Source: Oscillospiraceae bacterium (GTDB lineage: Bacteria > Bacillota > Clostridia > Oscillospirales > Acutalibacteraceae). From it: a stretch of DNA of 64,000 bases. Below the pieces are notes generated by a model that was given only the letters and a program-made list of their open reading frames with translations, searched no databases and was not told the origin of the DNA. Within the stretch, counting starts at the first letter, position 1, and every line of letters begins with the position of its first letter. A program made the position numbers and the translations under genes. The stretch spans positions 53,096-117,095 of the forward strand of contig WQWM01000003.1 of the NCBI GenBank assembly GCA_009785335.1, read 5' to 3'. Of the stretch, positions 47,388 through 55,253 are shown piece after piece.

Positions 47388-47411
47388 GTTCTTTTTTTGC
47401 AAAAAAAGAAC
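47388..47411. repeat. F-family hairpin (GTTCTTTTTTT/AAAAAAAGAAC)
   Basis: It lies between glgC and glgA and ends four bases before the AAAGGA ribosome site of glgA; preceded by CCGCGAAGCGG. Confidence 0.8.
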
Positions 47412-47426
47412 AAGAAAGGACTTCAC

Positions 47427-48851
47427 ATGAAAGTTTTATTTGTCACCAGCGAATCTCGCCCCTTTGTGGCCAGCGGCGGCTTGGCGGACGTTGCGGGTTC
47501 GCTGCCGCAAGCCTTGCGCAAGCGTGTGGTTGGTGCGCGGGTGATTTTGCCCATGCATGATGCCATTGCCCCCGAGCTGCGCGAGAATATGAAGTTCATC
47601 ACAAACATTGTGGTGCCAGTGGCGTGGCGGCGGCAATATTGTGGGCTGTTTGAGGCCAAGCACAACGGTGTGGTATACTATTTTCTCGATAACCAATATT
47701 ATTTTAAGCGCGGCGCAAAGCTGTATGGACATTATGACGACGGCGAGCGCTTTGCGTTTTTTGCGCGTGCTGTGTTGGAAATTCTGCCGCATTTGCCTGA
47801 TTTTGTGCCGGATATTTTGCACTGCAACGATTGGCATTGCGCGCTGGTGCCGGTGTATCACACCACGCACTATGGTAAGCTGCCGTTTTATCAGCACATG
47901 CGCACGCTGTTTACCATTCACAATATCGAATATCAAGGCAAGTATGACATGGCCATTTTGGGCGATGTGTTCGGCCTTTGCCCGCAGCATGCTAGCCTGG
48001 TGGAGCACAACGGCGGCATCAACCTGATGAAGGGCGGCATTGAATGTGCCCACGCGGTGAACACCGTGAGCGAAAGTTACGCACGTGAGATTCTCACGCC
48101 GGAATATGGTCACGGGCTGGAGGACATTTTGGCGCAGCGGCAGTTTAAGCTCACGGGCATCCTCAACGGCATTGATGTGCAGGGGCAAAACCCCGCAGAT
48201 GACCCGCACATCACAGCTAACTTCACCGCAGATGATCTGACGGGCAAGGCGGCATGCAAAGCTGCGCTGCAAGCTGAGTTCGGACTTGATGCCGAGCCAC
48301 GCGTGCCGCTCATTGGCATTGTGAGTCGGTTGGCGGCGCACAAAGGCATGGCTTACATCCAAGGCTGCATGGAGCAATTGTTGCAAGAAAGTGATGCACA
48401 ACTGGTTGTGCTGGGCACTGGTGAATATGAATACGAAAATTATTTTCGCTATTTGGCGGAGAAATTCAGCACGCGTGTGGGTTTTTGCTGTGACTTTAAG
48501 CCTGCGCTATCGCGGCAGATTTATGCCGGCAGTGACCTGTTTCTGATGCCCAGCCAAAGCGAACCCTGTGGGCTTTCGCAGATGATTGCCCTGCGCTACG
48601 GTGCGATTCCCGTGGTGCGCGAAACCGGCGGCCTGCGCGATAGCATCACCGACAGCGGTAACGGCAACGGCAACGGTTTTACGTTTGCAGATTGCTCGGC
48701 GGAGGCGTTGTTGATTACGCTGCGCCGCGCCCTGCAGGGTTATGCAGATGAAAAGGGCTGGCAGGTGCTGGTGCGCCGCGCCATGGCCTGTGACTTTAGC
48801 TGGGGCAAAAGCGCGGGGGCGTATATTAAGTTGTATAAAAGTTTGTTGTAG
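47427..48851 (+). CDS. glgA: Glycogen synthase
   Basis: GlgA elongates alpha-1,4-glucan from ADP-glucose. The 474-residue GT5 protein has the N-terminal loop A-S-G-G-L-A-D-V-A-G-S-L-P, H-C-N-D-W-H, T-I-H-N-I-E-Y-Q-G, the central G-I-V-S-R-L-A-A-H-K-G and the C-terminal M-P-S-Q-S-E-P-C-G-L-S-Q. The K-x-G-G-L of the E. coli enzyme is A-S-G-G-L here, a form also common in Clostridia. The in-frame start at 47385 lies inside an F-family hairpin and is rejected. The next gene follows after 17 bases. Confidence 0.94.
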   Translation: MKVLFVTSESRPFVASGGLADVAGSLPQALRKRVVGARVILPMHDAIAPELRENMKFITNIVVPVAWRRQYCGLFEAKHNGVVYYFLDNQYYFKRGAKLYGHYDDGERFAFFARAVLEILPHLPDFVPDILHCNDWHCALVPVYHTTHYGKLPFYQHMRTLFTIHNIEYQGKYDMAILGDVFGLCPQHASLVEHNGGINLMKGGIECAHAVNTVSESYAREILTPEYGHGLEDILAQRQFKLTGILNGIDVQGQNPADDPHITANFTADDLTGKAACKAALQAEFGLDAEPRVPLIGIVSRLAAHKGMAYIQGCMEQLLQESDAQLVVLGTGEYEYENYFRYLAEKFSTRVGFCCDFKPALSRQIYAGSDLFLMPSQSEPCGLSQMIALRYGAIPVVRETGGLRDSITDSGNGNGNGFTFADCSAEALLITLRRALQGYADEKGWQVLVRRAMACDFSWGKSAGAYIKLYKSLL

Positions 48852-48868
48852 AATGGAAAGAACCGAGA

Positions 48869-49495
48869 ATGATCCCATCACTTAACGAAATTTGGGAACT
48901 GCACATCAAAAGCAAAGGTGCGGATTTTGTGTGTTTTGTCGATGCATCGGCGTTGCCTGCTGATGCTGTAGAGGGATATTCTTGTGTTATCTTTTTTGGC
49001 AAAGCTCTATCGAAAGAATATCTCAATGCACGCAGAGCCAACGAGCCACCAAAGACAAAAGAGGTTCACAATACAGAGGGGAAAATGGGTGCTTTGGCCG
49101 CAAAAGTAGCTGACTTGCTGGAGGCCGAAGGGTACAATAGCATTGCCAAGTTGAAATTTGGACGCTTGCCCCATAAAACTGTTGCACTGCATGCCGGGTT
49201 GGGGTTCATAGGCAAAAACAACCTATTGGTCACGGAACAATACGGCTGCGCTGTGCTGTTTGGCAAAGTGTTAACCACAGCCCCATTTGAAACGATGAGC
49301 GAAGCTCCAATTGAACCGCAATGCGGCGATTGCAACGTTTGTGTTGATGTGTGCCCAACAAAATGTTTGCGTGGAACTACATGGGATGTTACAGCCACGC
49401 GAGAGGATATGATGGTTAGAAAACGCTGCGACATATGCTTAAAGTGTGTGCTTTGGTGCCCGTATACGGAAAAATATGCAAAGGATGAACCATGA
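48869..49495 (+). CDS. Short QueG-like double [4Fe-4S] protein
   Basis: Full QueG (epoxyqueuosine reductase) has about 350 residues; this 208-residue protein keeps the central G-L-G-F-I-G-K-N-N-L-L-V segment and two cluster motifs, C-G-D-C-N-V-C-V-D-V-C-P and C-D-I-C-L-K-C-V-L-W-C-P. The cobalamin-binding first part is shortened and the HEAT-repeat end is missing. It may be a truncated QueG or a separate redox protein of the same family. The start has a weak site (GGAAAG). Its A+T content is higher than that of glgA. The stop overlaps the next gene (ATGA). QueT at 12.5 kb indicates queuosine salvage in this organism. Confidence 0.82.
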   Translation: MIPSLNEIWELHIKSKGADFVCFVDASALPADAVEGYSCVIFFGKALSKEYLNARRANEPPKTKEVHNTEGKMGALAAKVADLLEAEGYNSIAKLKFGRLPHKTVALHAGLGFIGKNNLLVTEQYGCAVLFGKVLTTAPFETMSEAPIEPQCGDCNVCVDVCPTKCLRGTTWDVTATREDMMVRKRCDICLKCVLWCPYTEKYAKDEP

Positions 49496-50010
49496 TCCAA
49501 ATCACCACCCCGCGCCTGATTATCCGTGACTGGCAGCCGGCCGACCTCGCACATTGGCACCGCTTGTTCAGCGACACACAGAACATGCACTTTGTTGAGC
49601 ATATGCAATGCCACACCATTGAAGAAAGTCAAACGCGCCTACAAAGTGCCATTGATGCGATACACGACAACCCGCGCGTGAAATATTTCTTCGTGGTGGA
49701 GCTTGCACAAACGGGGCAATTCATTGGCTCCATTGGTTTTATGACCGAGATGAAAGCCGGTGAGCTTTGGGGGAATTTCGGCTGGTTCTTGTTGCCTGAA
49801 TATCAAGGACATGGCTTCATGGCGCAAGCGTTTCGCGCACTGATTCCCCATGCGTTTGGGCGTTGGGGCGTGGCTGTAATCGACGCAGGCTGCAATATTG
49901 CGAATAAAGCTTCCGAACGCATTATGCAGCAAAACGGCATGAAACTTGTGCGGCAACACAACGACCGCTTGGACTATCAACTGAAGAAAGAAGATTGGCT
50001 CAGCCTATGA
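49492..50010 (+). CDS. GNAT acetyltransferase, RimJ/RimL type
   Basis: The 172-residue protein starts with I-T-T-P-R-L-I-I-R-D-W and has the acetyl-CoA loop L-P-E-Y-Q-G-H-G-F-M-A-Q-A, with C-N-I-A-N-K-A-S-E-R-I-M near the end. These features mark the RimJ/L branch that modifies ribosomal proteins or small amines; the acceptor is unknown. ATGA overlap with the previous gene. No promoter lies between, so it is co-transcribed with the QueG-like gene. Confidence 0.9.
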   Translation: MIQITTPRLIIRDWQPADLAHWHRLFSDTQNMHFVEHMQCHTIEESQTRLQSAIDAIHDNPRVKYFFVVELAQTGQFIGSIGFMTEMKAGELWGNFGWFLLPEYQGHGFMAQAFRALIPHAFGRWGVAVIDAGCNIANKASERIMQQNGMKLVRQHNDRLDYQLKKEDWLSL

Positions 50011-50067
50011 AATCCACGCCGTTGCAAAACTCAACCTGCGTTTGCGTGCACAACAAACAACAAGCCA

Positions 50068-50096
50068 TTGCCTAGGTGAAAATTCTCTGTTATAAT
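50068..50096 (+). promoter_or_regulatory. Promoter of the XRE regulator gene
   Basis: TTGCCT (50068-50073), 17 bp, TATAAT (50091-50096). Confidence 0.75.
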
Positions 50097-50129
50097 AAAA
50101 TCACAAAAAAATGACAGGAGAAATTTCAC

Positions 50130-51110
50130 ATGAAACAGTTTGGGCAAACCATCAAAACATTGCGTCGGCAAAAAGACATGACACAGGAACAATTGGCCGA
50201 ATATCTTGATATATCCCCGCAGGCGATTTCACGTTGGGAAATCAACTCAACCCTGCCAGATATTACGCTGATTCCCAAGCTTGCGCATATCTTTGACGTA
50301 ACGACAGATGTGCTGTTCGGCGTTGACATTGCAACGAAAAACAAGCGGATAGATGAATTGTTAGGAATCGCGCAAGCGCAGTTTCGCAACGGCGACCAAG
50401 TCGCAGCTGCCGACATGCTCCGCACGGCGCTGCAAGAATACCCCAACAGCTATCCAATCATGAGCGACCTAATGACCTATACTCGGTCAGAGGAAGAAAA
50501 GACAGCGTTGGGCGAAAAAATTCTTGCGGGCTGCACAGATGATGCTTGCAGGCAGTTCACGCGAGAAAGGCTGTGCCAACCCAAAGGCACAAAACGATTT
50601 GAGTTGCTGCGCCAAAAGCTGTTTGACAACATCACCGACATGATGACAGGCTTGGCATATAATTGTGCTGTGCTTGACGATGGCGGCCGTCCCTACACCG
50701 CTGAAGAAATGATTGTGAACAACCAAAAGATGATTGATCTGATTCACCTACTGTTTGACGATGGCAACATCGGGTTTTATAGGCGTCCGCTTGCGCAGTT
50801 ATACATTCAAGTGGCGTCGTTTTGTGCTCGGCTGGGGGAGTACGACCGCGCAATCGAAAACTTGAAACTTGCCGCTAAGCATGCCATGTTAAGCGACCAA
50901 GAATATAACAACACCCCTGAGCCCGACAAGGTATATACCTCGCTGCCGTTTAAGGGCATGAAGCTCGGTGGGTATTATATCACGCAATTAAACTGCGCGA
51001 CACACAATTATCTTGCCGAAATGGCGCACGCTGATTTTGATGCGATTCGCCAAACGGCAACGTTTGTCGCGCTGGAAGAAAATGTGCGTGCATTTGCGAA
51101 CAAAAAATAA
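50130..51110 (+). CDS. XRE-family regulator with TPR-like C-terminal domain
   Basis: The 326-residue protein has an N-terminal Cro/C1 helix-turn-helix (Q-E-Q-L-A-E-Y-L-D-I-S-P-Q-A-I-S-R-W-E, residues about 18-36) and a long helical C-terminal part (about 75-320) with TPR-like A-A-D-M-L-R-T-A-L-Q-E-Y-P and Y-D-R-A-I-E-N-L-K-L-A-A repeats. This build is common for Clostridial regulators that sense peptides. AGGAG precedes the ATG. The next gene starts 12 bases after its stop. Confidence 0.88.
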   Translation: MKQFGQTIKTLRRQKDMTQEQLAEYLDISPQAISRWEINSTLPDITLIPKLAHIFDVTTDVLFGVDIATKNKRIDELLGIAQAQFRNGDQVAAADMLRTALQEYPNSYPIMSDLMTYTRSEEEKTALGEKILAGCTDDACRQFTRERLCQPKGTKRFELLRQKLFDNITDMMTGLAYNCAVLDDGGRPYTAEEMIVNNQKMIDLIHLLFDDGNIGFYRRPLAQLYIQVASFCARLGEYDRAIENLKLAAKHAMLSDQEYNNTPEPDKVYTSLPFKGMKLGGYYITQLNCATHNYLAEMAHADFDAIRQTATFVALEENVRAFANKK

Positions 51111-51122
51111 TCGAGGAGTTAC

Positions 51123-51797
51123 ATGCTAATCATCACTCTACTGCGTCACGGCATTGCTGTTGGCGAAACCGAAGGCCGCTACATCGGTCACACTGACGCT
51201 GCGCTGACTGACGAAGGCGCGGCGCAGCTTGCGCAAATGGCCGGGGAGTACGACTACCCGCATGCCGATGCCCTGTTTGTGTCGCCGCTGAAACGCTGCG
51301 TGCAAACGGCCGAGATTCTCTATCCCGCCGCAAAACCCATCGCGATTGAGGGCTTCAAGGAGTATTTCTTCGGCGAGTTTGAGGATAAATCACCCGTCGA
51401 GCTTGAGCATCATCCGTTGTTTGCGCGGTGGCTGGCAGGCGAGCCTGATCTCGTGCCGCCCTTTGCTGAGTCGCTCGAAGATTTCCAGTCACGGCTCGCT
51501 GATACGTTCATCAAAGTGGTGGATGGGCTGCTCAAGGCCAACGTGAAGCACTCGGTGATCATCACGCATGGCGGCGTGGTGATGGCCTTGCTGGCGATGT
51601 TCGGGCTGCCCGAAGCGCCCATGCATGAGTGGCTCACGCCCAGCGGTTGCGGGTTTACCTTGCGGGTTGAGCCAAGCGTGTGGATGCGCGGACGCAAGGT
51701 TGAGGTTTGCGCCATGGCACCCGCAGAGCCGCCTGCAGACGAGCTGCCCGAAGAGCGGCGGCTGTGGAAAGAGCTTGAGGAATCGGAGTATATGTGA
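51123..51797 (+). CDS. Histidine phosphatase family protein
   Basis: The 224-residue protein has the catalytic L-L-R-H-G motif (His near residue 9), S-P-L-K-R-C-V-Q-T-A with the phosphate-binding Arg, Glu in E-Y-F-F-G-E-F-E and the second His in I-I-T-H-G-G-V-V. It is of the phosphoglycerate mutase/CobC/PhoE type; the substrate is unknown. GAGGAG lies before the ATG. Its stop overlaps the GTGATG start region of the next gene. Confidence 0.9.
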   Translation: MLIITLLRHGIAVGETEGRYIGHTDAALTDEGAAQLAQMAGEYDYPHADALFVSPLKRCVQTAEILYPAAKPIAIEGFKEYFFGEFEDKSPVELEHHPLFARWLAGEPDLVPPFAESLEDFQSRLADTFIKVVDGLLKANVKHSVIITHGGVVMALLAMFGLPEAPMHEWLTPSGCGFTLRVEPSVWMRGRKVEVCAMAPAEPPADELPEERRLWKELEESEYM

Positions 51798-52339
51798 TGA
51801 AACAAAATTCGTTAATTTCGCAGTTTTTGTCCACATTACCAAAAGAGCGAAGAGATATTTTCGGTGACTTAATGGAGCATCTCACTAAACTTGGATATTT
51901 ACCGCAAAAGCAAGCAGTTAAAACAACATTCACGCTGTCGTTCAAACACAGTCGGCAAGTCATCGCAAAAGTTCGCGCTTGTAATGGCGGTGAGTTTCGC
52001 GTCAAGTTTTTTGCGTGTGAAAATCTGCCTCAAAAATACCATGATGCGTTGCGTCGTGATATGGAAGCGGCGAATGAAAAATATCGGAACTATATGAATC
52101 CTGACCGTCCCGCTCATTTGAAAAACAAATGCGACGGATGCGGTACAGCCTGCACGGGTGGTAATATGGGCTATTACTGGAAGTATGATGATGACCGCGA
52201 AATTTTCCGCTGTGGCGCATATCCGATTTTAATTTCCGATATAACAGTTGATGACTTGCCGGAAGCAAAGCGACTGCTCACTGAACAAGATAAATATTTC
52301 AAAACGCAACTGTATCTAACAGGAGAAATCAACGTTTAA
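51797..52339 (+). CDS. Unknown protein with Cys-motif domain
   Basis: A 180-residue protein. N-terminal half: helices (L-S-T-L-P-K-E-R-R-D-I-F-G-D-L) and beta strands (F-T-L-S-F-K-H-S-R-Q-V-I-A-K-V). The C-terminal half has C-D-G-C-x3-C followed by F-R-C-G, the same motif that ends the 21487 protein. Neither carries a signal peptide. ATG at 51797 has GGAG eight bases upstream. Higher A+T than neighbours. Zinc or Fe-S binding is plausible; function unknown. Confidence 0.75.
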   Translation: MKQNSLISQFLSTLPKERRDIFGDLMEHLTKLGYLPQKQAVKTTFTLSFKHSRQVIAKVRACNGGEFRVKFFACENLPQKYHDALRRDMEAANEKYRNYMNPDRPAHLKNKCDGCGTACTGGNMGYYWKYDDDREIFRCGAYPILISDITVDDLPEAKRLLTEQDKYFKTQLYLTGEINV

Positions 52340-53328
52340 TGCAAACTAATTGTCAATTGTCAATTGTCAACTGTCAACTGATGCTCGCTCCCATGGCCGG
52401 CGTGGCCGACCGCGCCATGCGCCAGCTGTGCATGGAATACGGCGCACAGAGCTGTTGCAGCGAAATGGTCAGCGCCATGGGCATTTTCTGCGGCGACCGA
52501 AAAAGTGGCCAGCTGATGGAAATTACCCCGCAAGAACAACCCTGCGGGATTCAATTATTCGGCAAAGAACCGCACACCTTCCCCAAGGCCGTTGAAGCTG
52601 CACTGCTGCACAATCCCGCGTTCATCGATATCAACATGGGCTGCCCAGCAACGAAAGTCGCGGGCGGCGGCAGCGGTGCTGCATTAATGAAGCAACCCGA
52701 CCTTGCGCGAGAGATCATCGCTACAGTGATTAAGATGGTTGATGGAGCCGTGCCAGTTAGCGTAAAAATGCGCACGGGCTGGGATGAGCATAGCCTCAAT
52801 TGCGTGGAATTGGCGAAAATCGCTGAGGATGCCGGTGTTGCATGGCTCACCGTACATGGCCGCACCCGTCGCCAAATGTACGCCCCGCCGGTGGACAGGC
52901 ATAGCATTCGTGCGGTGAAACAGGCGGTGGGTATACCCGTGATTGCCAATGGTGATGTGGCTTGCGGGCCATCTGCGCAGGCGATGTTGGACGAAACCGG
53001 CTGCGATGCTGTGATGGTGGGGCGTGCGGCCATGGGTGCGCCCTGGGTGTTTGCACACATTGCGGCCTATCTGCACGATGGTACGATTTTACCTGAACCA
53101 ACCGCCGAGCAGCGCATGGAAATCATGTTGCGGCATGTGCGCCTGCTGTGCGACCACAAGGGTGAGCGCCATGGCATGCGAGAGGCACGCAAGCACGCTG
53201 CGTGGTACCTCAAGGGTGTGCGTGGCGGCGCGAAGTTGCGCGCACAGGCGGTGACGATAACGCGTTATGAAGAGTTGGAGGAAATCGCGTGTTCTTTTTT
53301 TGAAAAAAAAGAACCAAAAAAACTTTAG
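52339..53328 (+). CDS. dus: tRNA-dihydrouridine synthase
   Basis: Dus reduces uridine in tRNA D-loops using FMN. The 329-residue protein has L-A-P-M-A-G-V-A-D, C-G-I-Q-L-F-G, D-I-N-M-G-C-P-A-T-K-V, V-K-M-R-T-G-W, V-H-G-R-T-R-R-Q-M-Y and I-A-N-G-D-V. The catalytic Cys lies in N-M-G-C-P. Residues 2-14 (Q-T-N-C-Q-L-S-I-V-N-C-Q-L) come from tandem TCAATTG/TCAACTG repeats, and the last dozen (C-S-F-F-E-K-K-E-P-K-K-L) from an F-family hairpin, so both ends are repeat-derived. An ATG at 52381 is an alternative start giving a normal N-terminus. Confidence 0.92.
   Translation: MQTNCQLSIVNCQLMLAPMAGVADRAMRQLCMEYGAQSCCSEMVSAMGIFCGDRKSGQLMEITPQEQPCGIQLFGKEPHTFPKAVEAALLHNPAFIDINMGCPATKVAGGGSGAALMKQPDLAREIIATVIKMVDGAVPVSVKMRTGWDEHSLNCVELAKIAEDAGVAWLTVHGRTRRQMYAPPVDRHSIRAVKQAVGIPVIANGDVACGPSAQAMLDETGCDAVMVGRAAMGAPWVFAHIAAYLHDGTILPEPTAEQRMEIMLRHVRLLCDHKGERHGMREARKHAAWYLKGVRGGAKLRAQAVTITRYEELEEIACSFFEKKEPKKL
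52348..52380. repeat. Short tandem repeat (AATTGTC/AACTGTC)
   Basis: Four to five 7-base units, AATTGTC AATTGTC AATTGTC AACTGTC AACTG, forming the 5-prime end of the dus reading frame. Confidence 0.85.
53291..53314. repeat. F-family hairpin inside the end of dus
   Basis: GTTCTTTTTTTG/AAAAAAAAGAAC, translated as S-F-F-E-K-K-E at the C-terminus of Dus. Confidence 0.8.
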
Positions 53329-53362
53329 TCGCTTCGCGGTGGATTTTTATAGACATGTGTAG

Positions 53363-53465
53363 GTGTTGCCAAGGCCTCCCCCGCCCGGGGTCCCCAGAAA
53401 TGCTTGCATTTTTGGGGTGGGTCATTGGGGGAGGAAAGCACGTCGTAGGCGTGCAGGTGGGGGTT
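53363..53465. repeat. B-family repeat, long form
   Basis: GTGTTGCCAAGGCC ... AAATGCTTGCATTT ... GTGGGTCATTGGGGGAGGAAAGC ... GCAGGTGGGGGTT. Confidence 0.85.
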
Positions 53466-53484
53466 ACAATCGCACCAAAAAACT

Positions 53485-55116
53485 TTAGCCGCTTCGCGAG
53501 AGGTTATGTAGGGGCGGATGTGAATCCGCCCGGGATATATCTCTCAGCCAACAATCCACTTGAATCAAATACGCCAGCATTTGCGGCCCCGCCATCAGTT
53601 GCCCGAACCACGGTTCAGTCGTTGACGGCGGGTTTTTGCATGCCTGCAGCACGGCTTGCTTGTTCAGCAGGGGAGCAAGCGGCGAGCCGCTGTCATGCAT
53701 CATCTCCAGCAAGCGTGTTTGCAGCAGATTGGTGTAGCCTGGATGATAGGTTTTGGGGAACGGGCTTTTTTTGCGTTGCAGCAGTTCAATGGGCAGCAGG
53801 TCAGCAAACGCATCGCGCAGCAGGCCCTTCACTACGCCATTGTGATATTTCATTGCCCATGGCACATTCCACAGATATTCCATCACGCGCTTATCAGCAA
53901 ACGGCGAACGCGCGGTTAGGCCTGCTGCCACGCCCATGTGATGCATGCGACTCAGCAATGTTTGCATGAACCATCGCTGCGTCAACCAAGTGACTTCACG
54001 TTGGCGTGCGTCAGCAGGGGATTCACCTGCCAAGCGTGGCACCTGCGCCAAGCTTTCTTCATAGCATGCCTGCGCGTATTCATCCAGTTTCAGCTCATGC
54101 ACAAGTTCGGGGTTGAGCAACGCAGTGCGTGCAGCCATGTTGCGCGACCATGGGAAGGTGCCCGCATGCAGCAATTCTTCGCGCAAAAACCAGGGGTATC
54201 CGCTAAATACTTCATCCGCACATTCGCCGGTGAGAGCAACTGCGCTGCGCTTGGCAACTTCGCCGCTAAAATACAACAGCGACGCATCAATGTCCGCCAT
54301 GCCGGGCAACCCACGTGCATGCATGGCCGCAGGCAGCAATTCGAATAAATCCTGCTGCTCACAGGTGAGATATTCATGCTCAAGCGGATACAACGCCAGC
54401 ATGCGTTCCACAAATGGCCGATCGCGCTCAGGCTGAAAGGCGTTGGCGGCAAAGTGCTCGTCGTTGCCTGCAAAATCAAATGAAAACGTGCGCAGGCTGC
54501 CCAGTTTATTGGCCGCTACGGCTGTAACGATGCTGCTGTCTATGCCGCCGGAAAGCAGGCTGCAAACATCGCCGTGCAGTTGTTCTTCAATGGCTTGGGT
54601 GAGCAACTCGCGTACCATGTTCACCGTTGTTGGGTAGTCATCTTCGTGTGGGCGGCTTTCGGGTTGCCACCAAACATGCTTTTGCAGGCCTGAGGGCGTG
54701 AAGGTTATCACCTGTCCGGGCAGCAGTTCGCGCACGCCTGCGAACACGCCGCTGCCGGGCGATCTCGCGGGGCCTAGGCCAAAGATTTCGCGCAGGCTGT
54801 TATCATCAATTTCAAGTTGAGTGGGCAGGTCGCGTAGCGTGGTAGAAAATACAAGCTTGCCGTTTTGCAAGTGATAAAACAGCGGCTTGGCACCGGCGTG
54901 ATCACGGATGAGATGCAGGTGTTTGCCATCCCACCAAGCGATGGCGAACACGCCGCGCAGCTGCTGCACGAAATCAATGCCATGTTGCGCAAAGCCTTGC
55001 TGCATCGCGCTTTCATTCATGTTATAGATTTCACCCAGCAGTGCAAACGCTGTTGCGCCACCGTTGATTTGTAGTGGTTGTTGCTGCGAAAAATCGCAAA
55101 TGCCCCAAAATGCCAT
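53485..55116 (-). CDS. asnB: AsnB-like asparagine synthetase without a functional glutaminase domain
   Basis: AsnB amidates aspartate with ammonia cut from glutamine by an N-terminal class II domain whose nucleophile must be Cys1. Here the start is fixed by AAGGAG seven bases before the ATG, and the protein begins M-A-F-W-G-I-C, with no Cys after Met. About 45 residues of the domain are missing, and N-G-E-I-Y-N reads L-G-E-I-Y-N (27-32). The synthetase part is well kept: P-loop S-G-G-I-D-S-S at 189, L-T-G-E-C-A-D-E-V-F-S-G-Y and R-S-P-F-A-D-K-R-V. The 543-residue protein should work with free ammonia or act on another substrate. The last residues (A-D-S-H-P-P-L-H) come from an A-family repeat. 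Confidence 0.9.
   Translation of the reverse strand: MAFWGICDFSQQQPLQINGGATAFALLGEIYNMNESAMQQGFAQHGIDFVQQLRGVFAIAWWDGKHLHLIRDHAGAKPLFYHLQNGKLVFSTTLRDLPTQLEIDDNSLREIFGLGPARSPGSGVFAGVRELLPGQVITFTPSGLQKHVWWQPESRPHEDDYPTTVNMVRELLTQAIEEQLHGDVCSLLSGGIDSSIVTAVAANKLGSLRTFSFDFAGNDEHFAANAFQPERDRPFVERMLALYPLEHEYLTCEQQDLFELLPAAMHARGLPGMADIDASLLYFSGEVAKRSAVALTGECADEVFSGYPWFLREELLHAGTFPWSRNMAARTALLNPELVHELKLDEYAQACYEESLAQVPRLAGESPADARQREVTWLTQRWFMQTLLSRMHHMGVAAGLTARSPFADKRVMEYLWNVPWAMKYHNGVVKGLLRDAFADLLPIELLQRKKSPFPKTYHPGYTNLLQTRLLEMMHDSGSPLAPLLNKQAVLQACKNPPSTTEPWFGQLMAGPQMLAYLIQVDCWLRDISRADSHPPLHNLSRSG
53507..53532 (+). repeat. A-family half element in the 3-prime end of the AsnB-like gene
   Basis: TGTAGGGGCGGATGTGAATCCGCCCG, read antisense as part of the C-terminal tail. 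Confidence 0.85.
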
Positions 55117-55192
55117 ACCCCATCTCCTTTAAACGAGAATTTTCACGTTACTAGTATAGTCGAATGGCGGCAAAACAATTCACATTTTTTGC

Positions 55193-55221
55193 TTGCAAGA
55201 ACGGTAAAGCTGTGTTATAAT
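55193..55221 (+). promoter_or_regulatory. Promoter of the 55254 phosphoesterase gene
   Basis: TTGCAA (55193-55198), 17 bp, TATAAT (55216-55221), divergent from the AsnB-like gene. Confidence 0.82.
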
Positions 55222-55253
55222 TGAATCATAACGCATAGAAAAGGGGAATCTTT

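Noticed and set aside
47427..47520. Loss of the K-x-G-G-L ADP-glucose motif in GlgA
   Set aside because: A-S-G-G-L is found in many Clostridial glycogen synthases, so it is not a sign of inactivity.
53355..53969. A 204-codon plus-strand frame
   Set aside because: It starts in a B-family repeat and runs antisense through the AsnB-like gene, whose frame, motifs and ribosome site are clear.
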